Positions 33,349 through 42,200 of a stretch of DNA of 64,000 nt are shown piece by piece. Below the pieces are notes generated by a model. It was not told the origin of the DNA. It made no database searches and worked only from the letters and a program-made list of their open reading frames with translations. Positions within the stretch are counted from its first letter, which is position 1; each line of letters begins with the position of its first letter. The DNA is from Filimonas zeae. GTDB lineage: Bacteria; Bacteroidota; Bacteroidia; Chitinophagales; Chitinophagaceae. The position numbers and the translations under genes were made by a program. The DNA is taken from positions 1,364,769-1,428,768 of the forward strand of contig NZ_BMIB01000001.1 in NCBI RefSeq assembly GCF_014641615.1. Reading direction: 5' to 3'.

Positions 33349-34110
33349 ATGGGAAAAAATATTCATACAAGTCTGCTTACAAAAAACAATATAGAAAAAC
33401 TTACCGAAGCAGATTATCAGCAGCAGAACAATTACCTGGCGGTTGTAGAGGCTATGGCAAGGCTAACCTACGAGAGTATTTATGTGATTGATTATTCCAG
33501 AATGGGTTTTGAATATGTTTCAGACAATCCGCTGTTTTTATGTGGTTACCCGGCAGCGGAGGTACTGAGTATGGGCTATGAGTTCTATTTTAAAAATGTA
33601 CCGGAGGAGGATCTGGAATTGCTGGGTACCATTAACGAAGCAGGCTTTGATTTTTATGAAAAGATTGATGCTGACGAAAGAAAGCAATACAGTATTACTT
33701 ACGATTTTCATCTGGTTAACAAAGAAGGAAACAGAACGCTGATTAATCATAAGCTTACCCCGCTTTTTCTGAACAGTGAGAAAAAGATGTGGAAGGCCAT
33801 GTGTATTGTATCTATGTCGCATCACCAGCAGGCAGGTAACGCACGTATATACAGATATGGCTCTGATGAGATGTGGGAGCTGGATATAAAAAAGCGTAGC
33901 TGGCAAAAGCTGGAAAAACCGGAGCTTACACAAAGGGAGAAAGATGTGCTGCGTTTGCATGCACAGGGTTTGACCATTAACCAGATTGCTGAAAAGCTTT
34001 TTGTAGTGCCCGATACAGTAAAATATTATCGCAGACAGATTTTTGAAAGGCTACAGGTAAACAATATTGTAGAAGCGCTTGCCTATGCAGTAAACAGCCG
34101 GATTATTTAG
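33349..34110 (+). CDS. LuxR-type regulator with PAS-like sensor domain
   Basis: A 253-residue regulator. Residues about 35-160 look like a PAS-type domain (VIDYSRMGFEYVSDNPLFLCGYPAAEV...FHLVNKEGNRTLINHKLTPLF). The C-terminal 65 residues are a LuxR/GerE helix-turn-helix (LTQREKDVLRLHAQGLTINQ, then IAEKLFVVPDTVKYYRRQIF). Such proteins are common single-component regulators in Chitinophagaceae. Its ATG follows a G-rich sequence and a perfect palindrome that may be its own binding site. Confidence 0.85.
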   Translation: MGKNIHTSLLTKNNIEKLTEADYQQQNNYLAVVEAMARLTYESIYVIDYSRMGFEYVSDNPLFLCGYPAAEVLSMGYEFYFKNVPEEDLELLGTINEAGFDFYEKIDADERKQYSITYDFHLVNKEGNRTLINHKLTPLFLNSEKKMWKAMCIVSMSHHQQAGNARIYRYGSDEMWELDIKKRSWQKLEKPELTQREKDVLRLHAQGLTINQIAEKLFVVPDTVKYYRRQIFERLQVNNIVEALAYAVNSRII

Positions 34111-34117
34111 GTGTTTT

Positions 34118-34363
34118 TTATTCCTCCAGTGCATCCCACCAGTAAGGTTCATCATTGCTGTGGTTTATGTTTCCTGTTGTGGTTATACCGGTGTTATTGC
34201 CGGTAGCAAAAAGTGGATTAGCGGTACTATTGGTTACAGAGGCATCTGTTTGCAGGCTTTGTGCCAACCGCTCTATAAGAGCCAGTTTAACAGGTGCGTC
34301 CAGGTTTTGTAACAACTCCCAGTAACTTTCTACTATAGTGCTATTGTTTTGTATTGATTCCAT
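34118..34363 (-). CDS. small antitoxin-like protein (81 aa), no toxin partner
   Basis: The N-terminal ESYWELLQNLDAPVKLALIE, continuing as RLAQSL, resembles the opening of short Bacteroidota/cyanobacterial proteins encoded upstream of PIN-type toxins; the tail is Asn/Thr-rich and ends NDEPYWWDALEE. No toxin gene lies on either side: a terminator and an exported protein gene lie upstream, the LuxR-type gene is convergent 8 bp away. The family link is from recognition of the N-terminal pattern only. Confidence 0.5.
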   Translation of the reverse strand: MESIQNNSTIVESYWELLQNLDAPVKLALIERLAQSLQTDASVTNSTANPLFATGNNTGITTTGNINHSNDEPYWWDALEE

Positions 34364-34401
34364 AGTAGCTGCAATTTATAGCATGTTTGTTGTTTCCGGT
34401 A

Positions 34402-34446
34402 AAAACAAAGCGCTGCTTCCTGTGTGTCAGAAGCAGCAGCTTTGTT
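34402..34446 (-). terminator. terminator for the exported protein gene at 34459-34956
   Basis: A 16-bp stem (34404-34419 with 34430-34446, one bulged A at 34438). Read on the minus strand it is followed by TTTTT, so it ends transcription of the gene on its right. Confidence 0.75.
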
Positions 34447-34458
34447 AAGGTTGGTGTA

Positions 34459-34956
34459 TTAATTCCTGTTTTTCAGGTTTTGGGTTTTTGAGGTACACTT
34501 TGCAGTGTCGGGGTTGAGAGTTGTTGCGGTATCCGGCGTAACCGGAAAATCTGCTATTTTCAGCTGTCCTTCTGTACCACAAATACCAGCATCCGGATAC
34601 ACGTAGCTGAACTCTTTAAAACAGCCTGGAGCAGCAGAAATTTTTACATACGCCCTTTTTATCCGCGTGCCACAGGGAACGGATAGTGATGGCTCTCTGT
34701 CGTTGGAAGACGATACAGAGAAGTCATTGTAGGTAAATATCCATTCATACAGATAATGGTTTGCAACACCTGCGGATAAAGCAGGCTGTACAAAAAATTT
34801 CAACTCTGCACTTCCCAGCAGATTGGCATAATTAACGGGGCCGGATACTTCAACAGAACAGGCTGACTGGCCACCGGCATTGCTGCCGGAAATGGATTGC
34901 GCCTGCGTTGTCAGCCCTGTGATAGCAAGGGCTGACAGTAGAATACATGTTTTCAT
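34459..34956 (-). CDS. hypothetical exported protein (165 aa)
   Basis: A signal peptide (MKTCILLSALAITGLTTQAQ) precedes a beta-rich domain with four or five cysteines (ACSVEVSGPVNYANLLGSAE, VPCGTRIKRAYVKISAAPGC, AGICG), resembling the Ig-like or PKD-like modules of secreted Bacteroidota proteins. No catalytic motif and no sorting domain are seen. It is monocistronic, bounded by the terminator at 34402-34446. Confidence 0.6.
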   Translation of the reverse strand: MKTCILLSALAITGLTTQAQSISGSNAGGQSACSVEVSGPVNYANLLGSAELKFFVQPALSAGVANHYLYEWIFTYNDFSVSSSNDREPSLSVPCGTRIKRAYVKISAAPGCFKEFSYVYPDAGICGTEGQLKIADFPVTPDTATTLNPDTAKCTSKTQNLKNRN

Positions 34957-35075
34957 TTTGATTAGCTTTTAATTCAGGATCCAAAGGTAATCCGGTGTAA
35001 AAGCCCATACAAATTACGTTACCTACAGCCTGTTGTGGCAGTGGTTTGGATATGTCGGAAATAGCAACAGAATGT

Positions 35076-35378
35076 TTAAACGGTATACGATGTTGTTATA
35101 ATAACTTCTCTGTTCTCTAACAAAGGAACAATTTTTGCAACAACGGTTTCCTGAAAATAAGCAGCGTTGCGATGTGCATCCAGTGCTTCTTCACCAGCAT
35201 AGCCTTCATATAGTACAATGGTATTGGCATCAGTAGTACTCTGGTTAACAGTATAAAACAGGTTGCCTGCTTCTTCCCGGCTTTGCCGCACTACTTCTCT
35301 TAACAGCAACAGTACTTTATCCAATTGTCCCGCTTTTACCTGCCATTTTGCAAATACGTGAATGGGTTGTGTGCTCAT
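35076..35378 (-). CDS. antibiotic biosynthesis monooxygenase (ABM)-domain protein
   Basis: A 100-residue ferredoxin-like ABM protein: IHVFAKWQVKAGQLDKVLLL, SREEAGNLFYTVNQSTTDAN and LYEGYAGEEALDAHRNAAYF match the YgiN/quinol monooxygenase family. It follows the DJ-1/PfpI gene by 6 bp, so the two form an operon likely controlled by the CRP-like site at 36139. A role in quinone or carbonyl stress is consistent with both families but inferred. Confidence 0.85.
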   Translation of the reverse strand: MSTQPIHVFAKWQVKAGQLDKVLLLLREVVRQSREEAGNLFYTVNQSTTDANTIVLYEGYAGEEALDAHRNAAYFQETVVAKIVPLLENREVIITTSYTV

Positions 35379-35384
35379 GGTTAA

Positions 35385-36065
35385 CTATTTCATTTCAGAT
35401 TCAAGAAGGGCTACTATTTTTTCACCTACTCCTTTGGCAGAAGCAGGGTTTTGGCCGGTAACAATACGGCCGTCTGCAATGCTGTTGTCAGACCAGGGAG
35501 CGGCTGCATGAAAAATAGCACCCTGGCTGGTTAATGCGCTTTCCAGTAAAAAAGGTATATCTGCACGGGCATAGTTGTCTTCTTCTTCATTGGTAAAGGA
35601 AGTTATGTTTTTACCATTCACCAGGTAAGAACCATCGCTGAGCTGCACGTTCAGCAGCGATACGGGGCCATGACACACAGCGCCTATAACCGCATTGTGT
35701 TCGTAAGTGGCAGCAATTACTTTTTTAAGCAGGGCATTTTCCGGCATATCCACCATAGGGGCCAGGCCGCCGGGTATAAACAGGGCGTCATAAACACTTA
35801 CATCCACATCTGAAAGTCTGGTGGCTTTTTGCATATCCGCCCATCCGGTACCTGTTAAAAAAGCCAGGTTATCAGGGTCTCCCGCAAGGTTCAATGCGTC
35901 CAGATAGGGAGTGTCGCCGGTTAGACTGGCAAAATCTATCTGGTAATCTGCTTTGGTAAATTCAGCGTAAGGGTGGGCTACTTCCGGTAAAAAGGTGCCG
36001 GTTCTTCTGTTGTTGGGGCCAATGGTGTTTGCGTTCGATACGATGATCAGGATTTTCTTTTTCAT
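35385..36065 (-). CDS. DJ-1/PfpI (type 1 glutamine amidotransferase-like) protein
   Basis: A 226-residue protein of the DJ-1/Hsp31 family: nucleophile Cys131 in GAVCHGP, LFIPGGLAPMVD, and an N-terminal Glu in RTGTFLPEVAHPY that fits the Hsp31-like Glu-Cys-His site. Family members detoxify methylglyoxal or act as chaperones. It leads a two-gene operon with the ABM protein; the CRP/FNR-type palindrome lies 74 bp upstream and a Crp/Fnr gene lies beyond it. Confidence 0.88.
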   Translation of the reverse strand: MKKKILIIVSNANTIGPNNRRTGTFLPEVAHPYAEFTKADYQIDFASLTGDTPYLDALNLAGDPDNLAFLTGTGWADMQKATRLSDVDVSVYDALFIPGGLAPMVDMPENALLKKVIAATYEHNAVIGAVCHGPVSLLNVQLSDGSYLVNGKNITSFTNEEEDNYARADIPFLLESALTSQGAIFHAAAPWSDNSIADGRIVTGQNPASAKGVGEKIVALLESEMK

Positions 36066-36138
36066 AACTGCAATGTTTTATAACACAAAATTGCAATCAG
36101 AAAGGGTCTTGCCGGAAGGAGGGAAATCACTTTTATGG

Positions 36139-36154
36139 TGTGATTCAAATCACA
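36139..36154. promoter_or_regulatory. CRP/FNR-type palindromic operator
   Basis: TGTGATTCAAATCACA, perfect half-sites with 6-bp spacing, 74 bp upstream of the DJ-1/PfpI start. It shares GGTGTGATT..AATCACA with the site at 29359-29374. Confidence 0.7.
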
Positions 36155-36184
36155 TTACGAAAACGGCTTTTATCCTTTTACAGC

Positions 36185-36751
36185 TTATTTGCTGCCGGAT
36201 AGCCTGCTAAGGGTTTCGCGGCTCACGCCCAGAAAAGCAGCAATCAGTTTTTTAGGCACACGTTGCAGTAGATCGGGATGCAGTTTCGAAAACTCTTCAT
36301 AGCGCTGCTGCGGATTGCCGGAAAGCAATATCCGTATTCTCTCCTGCAGGGCTACATACCCATTGGTAAGCTTTACCCTGAAAAAGTGCTCCATTTTATG
36401 AAGGTCAGCAGAGAGTTTTTCCCTTCCATAAAGCGTAAGGCATAGCACCTCACCATCTTCCAGACATTCTACAAACATGTTTGCGGGCTTCTTTTTAAAA
36501 TAGCCGGAATAATCTGTCATCCACCAGTTTTCCTGCGCAAACTGCACAATATGTTCTTTGCCTTCATTATCAACATAAAATACTTTGTATACGCCTTGCA
36601 GCACCAGAAACTCATGTTTCACCTCATCGCCTTCATGTAGCAGAAACTGATTTTTACGTACCCGTTTTATGGCAAAGAAGGTTTGTATGTGCGTAAACTC
36701 TTCATCTGTCAGCGGAGTAATCTGTTCTATATGTTGCCGAAGTTTTTCCAT
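36185..36751 (-). CDS. Crp/Fnr-family regulator
   Basis: A 188-residue regulator: cNMP-binding fold (about 25-115, RKNQFLLHEGDEVKHEFLVL, GKEHIVQFAQENWWMTDYSG) and a short C-terminal HTH (RVPKKLIAAFLGVSRETLSR). It differs clearly from the other Crp/Fnr protein at 27979-28587. It lies directly upstream of the operator and the DJ-1/ABM operon, all on the minus strand, so it is the first candidate to bind the palindrome at 36139. Confidence 0.87.
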   Translation of the reverse strand: MEKLRQHIEQITPLTDEEFTHIQTFFAIKRVRKNQFLLHEGDEVKHEFLVLQGVYKVFYVDNEGKEHIVQFAQENWWMTDYSGYFKKKPANMFVECLEDGEVLCLTLYGREKLSADLHKMEHFFRVKLTNGYVALQERIRILLSGNPQQRYEEFSKLHPDLLQRVPKKLIAAFLGVSRETLSRLSGSK

Positions 36752-36831
36752 TTATTGCCGTTGTAAGATCGTTGTTTTTGCGGCAAAGCAGGCTATATTC
36801 ACGCACTTCTTTCGTCGGTAATATCGAAATA

Positions 36832-37113
36832 ATGTATCTGCTTGCGTTGGGCAGTGATATAATGGTTCAGCAGGTGTGGGGGCGTGTGGAGCAGGCATTG
36901 GCGGTGGTAGGTTTGTTGGCACTGGTACCTATAGAACAGAACGATGTAATTGGCTGCCCGAAAAATGAGTTTCCGGAGTTGAGAGAGGCGGTAGGCAGCT
37001 TGCTGGAAGAACTGATCAATGATTTTGATATACCGGTAATTCAGGTAGCTAGAAGTGTGGCACAGCGGAAGAAAAAGATATTACGTTATATGAAAGGGGG
37101 GGTAAATGTTTAG
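36832..37113 (+). CDS. hypothetical protein (93 aa)
   Basis: The ATG at 36832 gives a 93-residue soluble product (MYLLALGSDIMVQQVWGRVE...) with hydrophobic and amphipathic helices and a basic C-terminus. It is not recognised; the opening LLALGSD recalls the first strand of HPPK (FolK) but the rest does not. Its stop overlaps the stop of the barstar-type gene by 3 bp in convergent orientation. Confidence 0.45.
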   Translation: MYLLALGSDIMVQQVWGRVEQALAVVGLLALVPIEQNDVIGCPKNEFPELREAVGSLLEELINDFDIPVIQVARSVAQRKKKILRYMKGGVNV

Positions 37114-37505
37114 TTCACCAGCAACTTTATATGCGGGTATTCAGCAATTGTTTCCAGTATCAGGTTAAAATAAGTTTTCCCTTCTCCATTTTCCAATGCC
37201 TGTACCTGTTCGTCTATCCAGGTAGTGCCAAAAACATGCGGTGTATTATCAAATTTTCCCAGATAGTATTGTATGGTAGCCTCTTTGCCCAGCGCCTCCT
37301 GGCTGGCTGTTATATTATCCCATCGTAACACCACAGGTTTACCCGCTTGTATGGTTCCCGCATCTCCACGTAGCAGCTCGTGCAAAGCATCCAGGTGTTC
37401 AGGCAGCTGCCAGTCTTCTTCCTGCATAAACACCCGGTTTATCTCTTCGTAGAAAGAAGGGATGTTGTGAATGTTACTGCCATTAATAATCAATAGTTTT
37501 GCCAT
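37110..37505 (-). CDS. barstar-family RNase inhibitor
   Basis: A 131-residue protein starting at the ATG at 37505. LLIINGSNIHNIPSFYEEIN and EDWQLPEHLDALHELLRGDA match the barstar fold (strand, helix, and the conserved LDAL element that faces the RNase), and the middle VVLRWDNI matches its second strand; the C-terminal region after residue 80 is longer than in classical barstar. It would act as an immunity protein against a barnase-type toxin. No RNase gene is in the neighbourhood. A SUKH-type gene lies just upstream on the same strand. Confidence 0.78.
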   Translation of the reverse strand: MAKLLIINGSNIHNIPSFYEEINRVFMQEEDWQLPEHLDALHELLRGDAGTIQAGKPVVLRWDNITASQEALGKEATIQYYLGKFDNTPHVFGTTWIDEQVQALENGEGKTYFNLILETIAEYPHIKLLVN

Positions 37506-37571
37506 ACATGTCCACCGCATTATTTCGTTTGGGGTTGCCGCTGCTTATTTAGCCCGCAGGTCGTTACCCGC

Positions 37572-37973
37572 TTAATCCATCAGTAAACGTTCTCTTATGT
37601 AAAGCGGAAAGGGTTTGCCGGTTGCGGAAATTTCGCCGTCTATACGCCAGAACTCAATTACCTCATCTTTTCCAAGCCGGAAGCCGAAAAAGCCCCCGCT
37701 ATAGTTATCTCCGCAAAACACCACATCCTTATCGTTAATTTCTTCTACCCATACATCATCTGGTGTTACCGGACCATCGTATAGTATAAACTGGCATTCT
37801 CTAAAGCTGCCTGCACCTGCCTGTGCTAAAAAAGCAAGATAGGTTTCAGCAATACCCGGGTGTTCTTTTCTGATAACCTCTAACTCTTTAAGCGTAACGG
37901 CTCTCCGCTGGTTACTGCTATCCTCTGCTTTCTCTACTGCGGCCAGAAAGGCTATTTCCTGCTGGTAATTCAT
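37572..37973 (-). CDS. SMI1/KNR4 (SUKH)-family protein, putative immunity protein
   Basis: A 133-residue protein from the ATG at 37973. Elements typical of the SUKH superfamily are VTLKELEVIRKEHPGIAETY, LAFLAQAGAGSF and a DNYSGGFFGFRLGKDEVIEF core. SUKH proteins commonly neutralise nuclease or deaminase toxins of contact-dependent and polymorphic toxin systems. It is followed by the barstar-type gene 66 bp downstream; no toxin gene or secretion cassette is present. Confidence 0.75.
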   Translation of the reverse strand: MNYQQEIAFLAAVEKAEDSSNQRRAVTLKELEVIRKEHPGIAETYLAFLAQAGAGSFRECQFILYDGPVTPDDVWVEEINDKDVVFCGDNYSGGFFGFRLGKDEVIEFWRIDGEISATGKPFPLYIRERLLMD

Positions 37974-38092
37974 ACAAAACGGATTTACAGGTTGTAAACA
38001 GTGCCAAATATAGGGATGTTCTGAAAAAACAAGAACTATGTTAAAATACACGGGCGGAGGGTAAAGGGCGCTGCTTCCCCGGTAACGATAGC

Positions 38093-38100
38093 TATATTCG
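38093..38100 (+). promoter_or_regulatory. candidate -7 promoter element
   Basis: TATATTCG fits the Bacteroidota TAnnTTTG element with one change and lies 21 bp before the ATG at 38122. No clear -33 element was found. Confidence 0.35.
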
Positions 38101-38121
38101 GAGCATAAATCAAGGCAACAT

Positions 38122-38412
38122 ATGAAATTACAATTAGATGTTAAGTCGGTTATAGCAGGTGCTGTGGCGGCTGCGGTTATAGTGGCAGCATTCAGTTTCC
38201 GCGATACCGGTACGGCAGATACTGCTGCACGTTACCAGACTAAAGTTAGTGGCTCTGAAGTGGTGATACTGGATACTTATACCGGCAAATACATTATTGC
38301 ACCTGAAATAAGGAATTTTGGTAAGGTACAATGGGTGAAGGGCTCGTTTACGGATACCTGGGCAACCGGGTTGGATAACAAGAAGGCAGTTACCGCTGAT
38401 GAGGCTAAATAG
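38122..38412 (+). CDS. small membrane-anchored hypothetical protein (96 aa)
   Basis: An N-terminal membrane helix (SVIAGAVAAAVIVAAFSF) is followed by about 65 residues that are probably periplasmic (YQTKVSGSEVVILDTYTGKY). Not recognised. The gene stands alone and ends at a terminator. Confidence 0.6.
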   Translation: MKLQLDVKSVIAGAVAAAVIVAAFSFRDTGTADTAARYQTKVSGSEVVILDTYTGKYIIAPEIRNFGKVQWVKGSFTDTWATGLDNKKAVTADEAK

Positions 38413-38427
38413 CAGGATGCCTGTACG

Positions 38428-38451
38428 AAGGGCACTGGGAAAGTGCCTTTT
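38428..38451. terminator. terminator between convergent genes
   Basis: AAGGGCACT (38428-38436) pairs with AGTGCCTTT (38442-38450; one G-T pair), ending in TTTT. It separates the small membrane protein from the convergent response regulator. Confidence 0.65.
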
Positions 38452-38476
38452 GTATAGGTAGTCAGGGTGTTTTAAA

Positions 38477-39238
38477 TTACCTCGGCAACGCATTAAAATA
38501 CTCCTGCGGAGAGGCGTTGAAATATTTTTGAAAATTTCTGCTGAAAAGGCTTTGCGAGCTGTAGCCCACCATGCGGGAAATTTCAGACAGGCTGTATTCA
38601 TTTTCTGCAATAAGGCTGGCAGCTTTTTTCAGGCGGGTAATATCTACCAGTTCTTTGGGAGATAGGGCCGATAGTGATTTTATTTTTCTGTAAAAGGTGG
38701 GGCGGCTCATATTCATATGCTGCGCCAGGGTTTCAATATCCAGTTGTGTATCTTCTATATTTTTACGGATATAATCGTCCAGTGTTTTCAAAAAAGCTTC
38801 ATCTGTTTTAGAGTGCGCCATTACCCTTACATCTTCAAAAGGAGAGCTGGCGAAATGCGTTTTTATTTTCAACCGGTTGTTCAACAGATTGGCAATCTGT
38901 ATCTGAAGAAACTTAGGCGAGAAGGGTTTTTTAATATACGCATCTGCACCTACTTCCAGCCCTTCTATATGAGCGCGGTGGCCGTTTTTAGAGGTCAATA
39001 ATATAATGGGTATATGGCAATAGTTAACGTTCGATTTAACAAGCTGGCATAGTTCAAAACCATCAATGCCAGGCATCATAACATCTAACACAATAAGATG
39101 TATTACTTCATTGTCCATTATCTGCAGCGCTGTTTCGCCGCTTTCTGCGGCGTGTACTTTATAGGTGTCGCCTAATACCTCGGTTAAAAATTCAAGAATT
39201 TCCTGGTTATCGTCTACAACTAAAATGCTCTCACTCAT
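38477..39238 (-). CDS. response regulator, REC plus AraC-type DNA-binding domain
   Basis: A 253-residue regulator. The receiver domain (1-120) has the acidic pair DD9-10, phospho-acceptor Asp52 (LIVLDVMMPG) and Lys in IKKPFSPKFL. The C-terminal 100 residues are an AraC-type double HTH (LDIETLAQHMNMSRPTFYRK; SEISRMVGYSSQSLFSRNFQ). These are exactly the C-terminal parts of a hybrid two-component protein, encoded here as a separate gene 6 bp after the sensor kinase. It is expected to activate the PUL from the 27-bp elements at 42458 and 57871. Confidence 0.92.
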   Translation of the reverse strand: MSESILVVDDNQEILEFLTEVLGDTYKVHAAESGETALQIMDNEVIHLIVLDVMMPGIDGFELCQLVKSNVNYCHIPIILLTSKNGHRAHIEGLEVGADAYIKKPFSPKFLQIQIANLLNNRLKIKTHFASSPFEDVRVMAHSKTDEAFLKTLDDYIRKNIEDTQLDIETLAQHMNMSRPTFYRKIKSLSALSPKELVDITRLKKAASLIAENEYSLSEISRMVGYSSQSLFSRNFQKYFNASPQEYFNALPR

Positions 39239-39244
39239 GGGATA

Positions 39245-42200
39245 TTAAATTTTTTTCCAGCTACTTAAATTAAACTCAAACTTCTGATGTACCGGTAAGG
39301 TTAATACAAAAACAATATCATTCAGCTTGCCGGAAGTCAGCGTTAAAGAGCCATTGTGCAACTCCGTAAGCGATCTGGCCAAAGGCAGGCCGATACCTGT
39401 TCCTGGTTTGTCTTTATTGTTCAGTCTGAAAAAGGGCTCAAAAATTTTCTCTCTGAATTCTTCCGGAATGCCTTTGCCATCGTTGCAAAAACGGATGGTG
39501 AATTTTTCATCCGCCGTGTGCAGTGGTTCCAGGGTAACAGCCACACAGGATGCCGCGTATTTAATTGCATTGGAAAGTAGGTTGCCCACTATTTTTGCCA
39601 TGGCTTCGCGGTCTACAAACGCCACTACCGGGGTTTCCGGTAGTGTGAGTGTTACATGGATATCCCGCTTCTGCGCCAGCTCTGTAAAAGAATCCGTTTG
39701 CTCGTGTAGTAATGTATGAATGTTTACGTTTACAAAGTTTAACCCAAACTGCTCCATTTCCGTTTGTCTGAAGTCCAGCAACTGCTCGGTAAGTTCTGCC
39801 AGACGGCTGGCATTCTTCTGAATTTTCAGCAGGCTTTTTTTTACATCTGCCAGGTGTTCTATCTTTTTTATCAGCGTTTCAATGGGGCCTATAATCAGCG
39901 TAAGCGGGGTTTGAATTTCGTGGGTGATATTGGTAAAGAAATCAATTTTAAACTGATAAATCTCTTTTGCCTTCTCATGTTCAAACAGTTGCAGCTTATG
40001 CTGGTTTTTGCTGTTCAGATAACGATGGTAATAGCGGATAATCAGGTACATGAGTGTTGCAGACAGTAGCACGTAAAACAGATAAGCCACATTGCTTTTC
40101 CAGAACGGTGGTAATATTCTAATAAACAGCCGCCTTTCTTTGCCTGTCCAGCTACCTACATTACTTTCTGCACAAACGGTGAAAGTGTAACTACCCGGAG
40201 CCAGATCGGTAAAATAGGCATTCCTGTTGGTGTTAAGGTAGGTTCGGTTTTTATCTACCCCTTCCATAAAATACCGGTACCTGGTTACTTTGGCTGAGGA
40301 ATAGTTGAGTGCGGCAAACTCAATACTGAAATTGTTCTGATCATACTTCAGTACAATCGTATCGGTAAACAAAATAGAACGGGAGAGGGGGCTTTGTGGA
40401 TTGTTGGGTATAATTTCTTTATTGTTGATCTGAAACCCGGTAATATAAGTAGGTGGCGGCGTTTCCTGCTGATCAAACCGGGACGGGTCAAAAGCAATCA
40501 TTCCTTTTACAGAACCAAAATACATTTTACCCTGCTGGTCTTTATAAACAGAGTTGAAATTAAACTGGTCTGTGATAAGCCCGTTCGATTGGGTGTAGGT
40601 TTTCCATTTACCGGTTCGCAAATCCAGGCAGGTAAGGCCTTTCAGCGAGCTTATCCATAAGCGTTTTGAATTGTCTTCCTGTATACAGAACACCACATTG
40701 CTGGGCAAGCCATTTTCTGTGGTGAATTTTTGAGTGGTTTTTCTGTCAGCATGTAGTTTTATTAAGCCGCCGCCTGCGGTGGCAAACCATATAGCATGGT
40801 CGCTGTCTTCAAAAATATTATGTACCGGAAATTCATTAATCATTTCACCGCCTTCCTTGTCGCCAAACCGGTAATTGCCATGTTTGCCGGTTTTAGGGTC
40901 GTAGTAAAAAGCACCCAGGTTCATACTTCCTGTCCATATATATCCCTGCGAATCTTCCGTAAGGTCAAACACATACGAGTTATACGGTATCTCTTTAATG
41001 CGGCTGAATGTTTTTCGTTTTCTGTTATAGATAAACAGGCCCGATCCGTTGTAGGCAGTGCCTACCAGTAACGTGCTGTCGCGGGTAAGAAAAAAGCGCA
41101 ATATAAAATCACTCTCCTTTTTACTGCTGTCGCCAATCAGCTTAAAACGGTCGGTTACTTTACCTGTGCGCATATCCATTATTTCCATACCATGAAAAAA
41201 CGGCCCTATAAACAGCTGATGCCCTAAGGCAAGCAGGCCATGTATATTGGGGTAAGAGATATCTTCTTTTTTACCCGTTGCCGCATAATGGGTAAACCTG
41301 CCGGTTTGTACATTCAGTTTGTTAATACCTGCGTCTTCTGTACCTATCCATAAATTTCCTTTTTCATCCGGGCAAATGGTGCCTACGGCATTGCCGGATA
41401 TAGAATTGGTATCCTGCAACGGATAATATTTTTCAAACCGGGCGTTGGCGGCAGAATAATAATTCACACCTCCAAAATAGGTGCCTGCCCACATGCCGCC
41501 CTGGTTGTCTTTACAAATGGTATACACCGCATTGTCTGAAAGTGCATATGGGTCGCCGGTACGTTTGCGCAGGTTCTGGCTGCTGTTGGTAGCCAGGTTG
41601 TATATGTAAATGCCCGATTCGGTAGCTATCCAGTACTGCTGGTGATTGCCCTGGGTAATATCGCGTACGTAAATATCGGTGTTGCCGGTTTCCCGCAGGG
41701 GCAGGGTGCGTATAACACCCGTTTGGGTATTGTAATATTTAAGTCCCCGGTTAAAACAGCCCACCAGTACTTCGTGGTTGTTTACCGGGTATATTTTACT
41801 GATAGAGCGCATATTGGCAGGTACAGCCTCGTCAATCAGCCGCACTTGCGTAGCGGCACCCTTTTGTGCGGGATAGATGCTGATAACTCCATCGTTATTG
41901 CCCACCCATAAACGCATAGCGGAATCTATAGCTATACAGGAGGCGCGTATTTTTAAGTCCTGCGTTTTTTTAGTAATCTGGTTGTATTTGTACAGTGAGT
42001 GGTTGGCAAGAAACCATATATTATTATCGTTATCCATTACCAGGTGGCTTATATAACTTTTGGGGGTTTGTTCCAGGTCTGTAAACTCTTCCTGCCAGGG
42101 ATTGTATTGGTAAATGCCCTTGCCGGTGCCTATCCATAACATACCCTTTTTATCTTCTGCAATAAGGGTAATTACATTGTTACCAATGCTTCCAAACCGG

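Noticed and set aside
36832..37113. FolK (HPPK) homologue
   Set aside because: Only the first few residues (LLALGSD) resemble HPPK; the pyrophosphate-binding and RPRxLDxD segments are absent.
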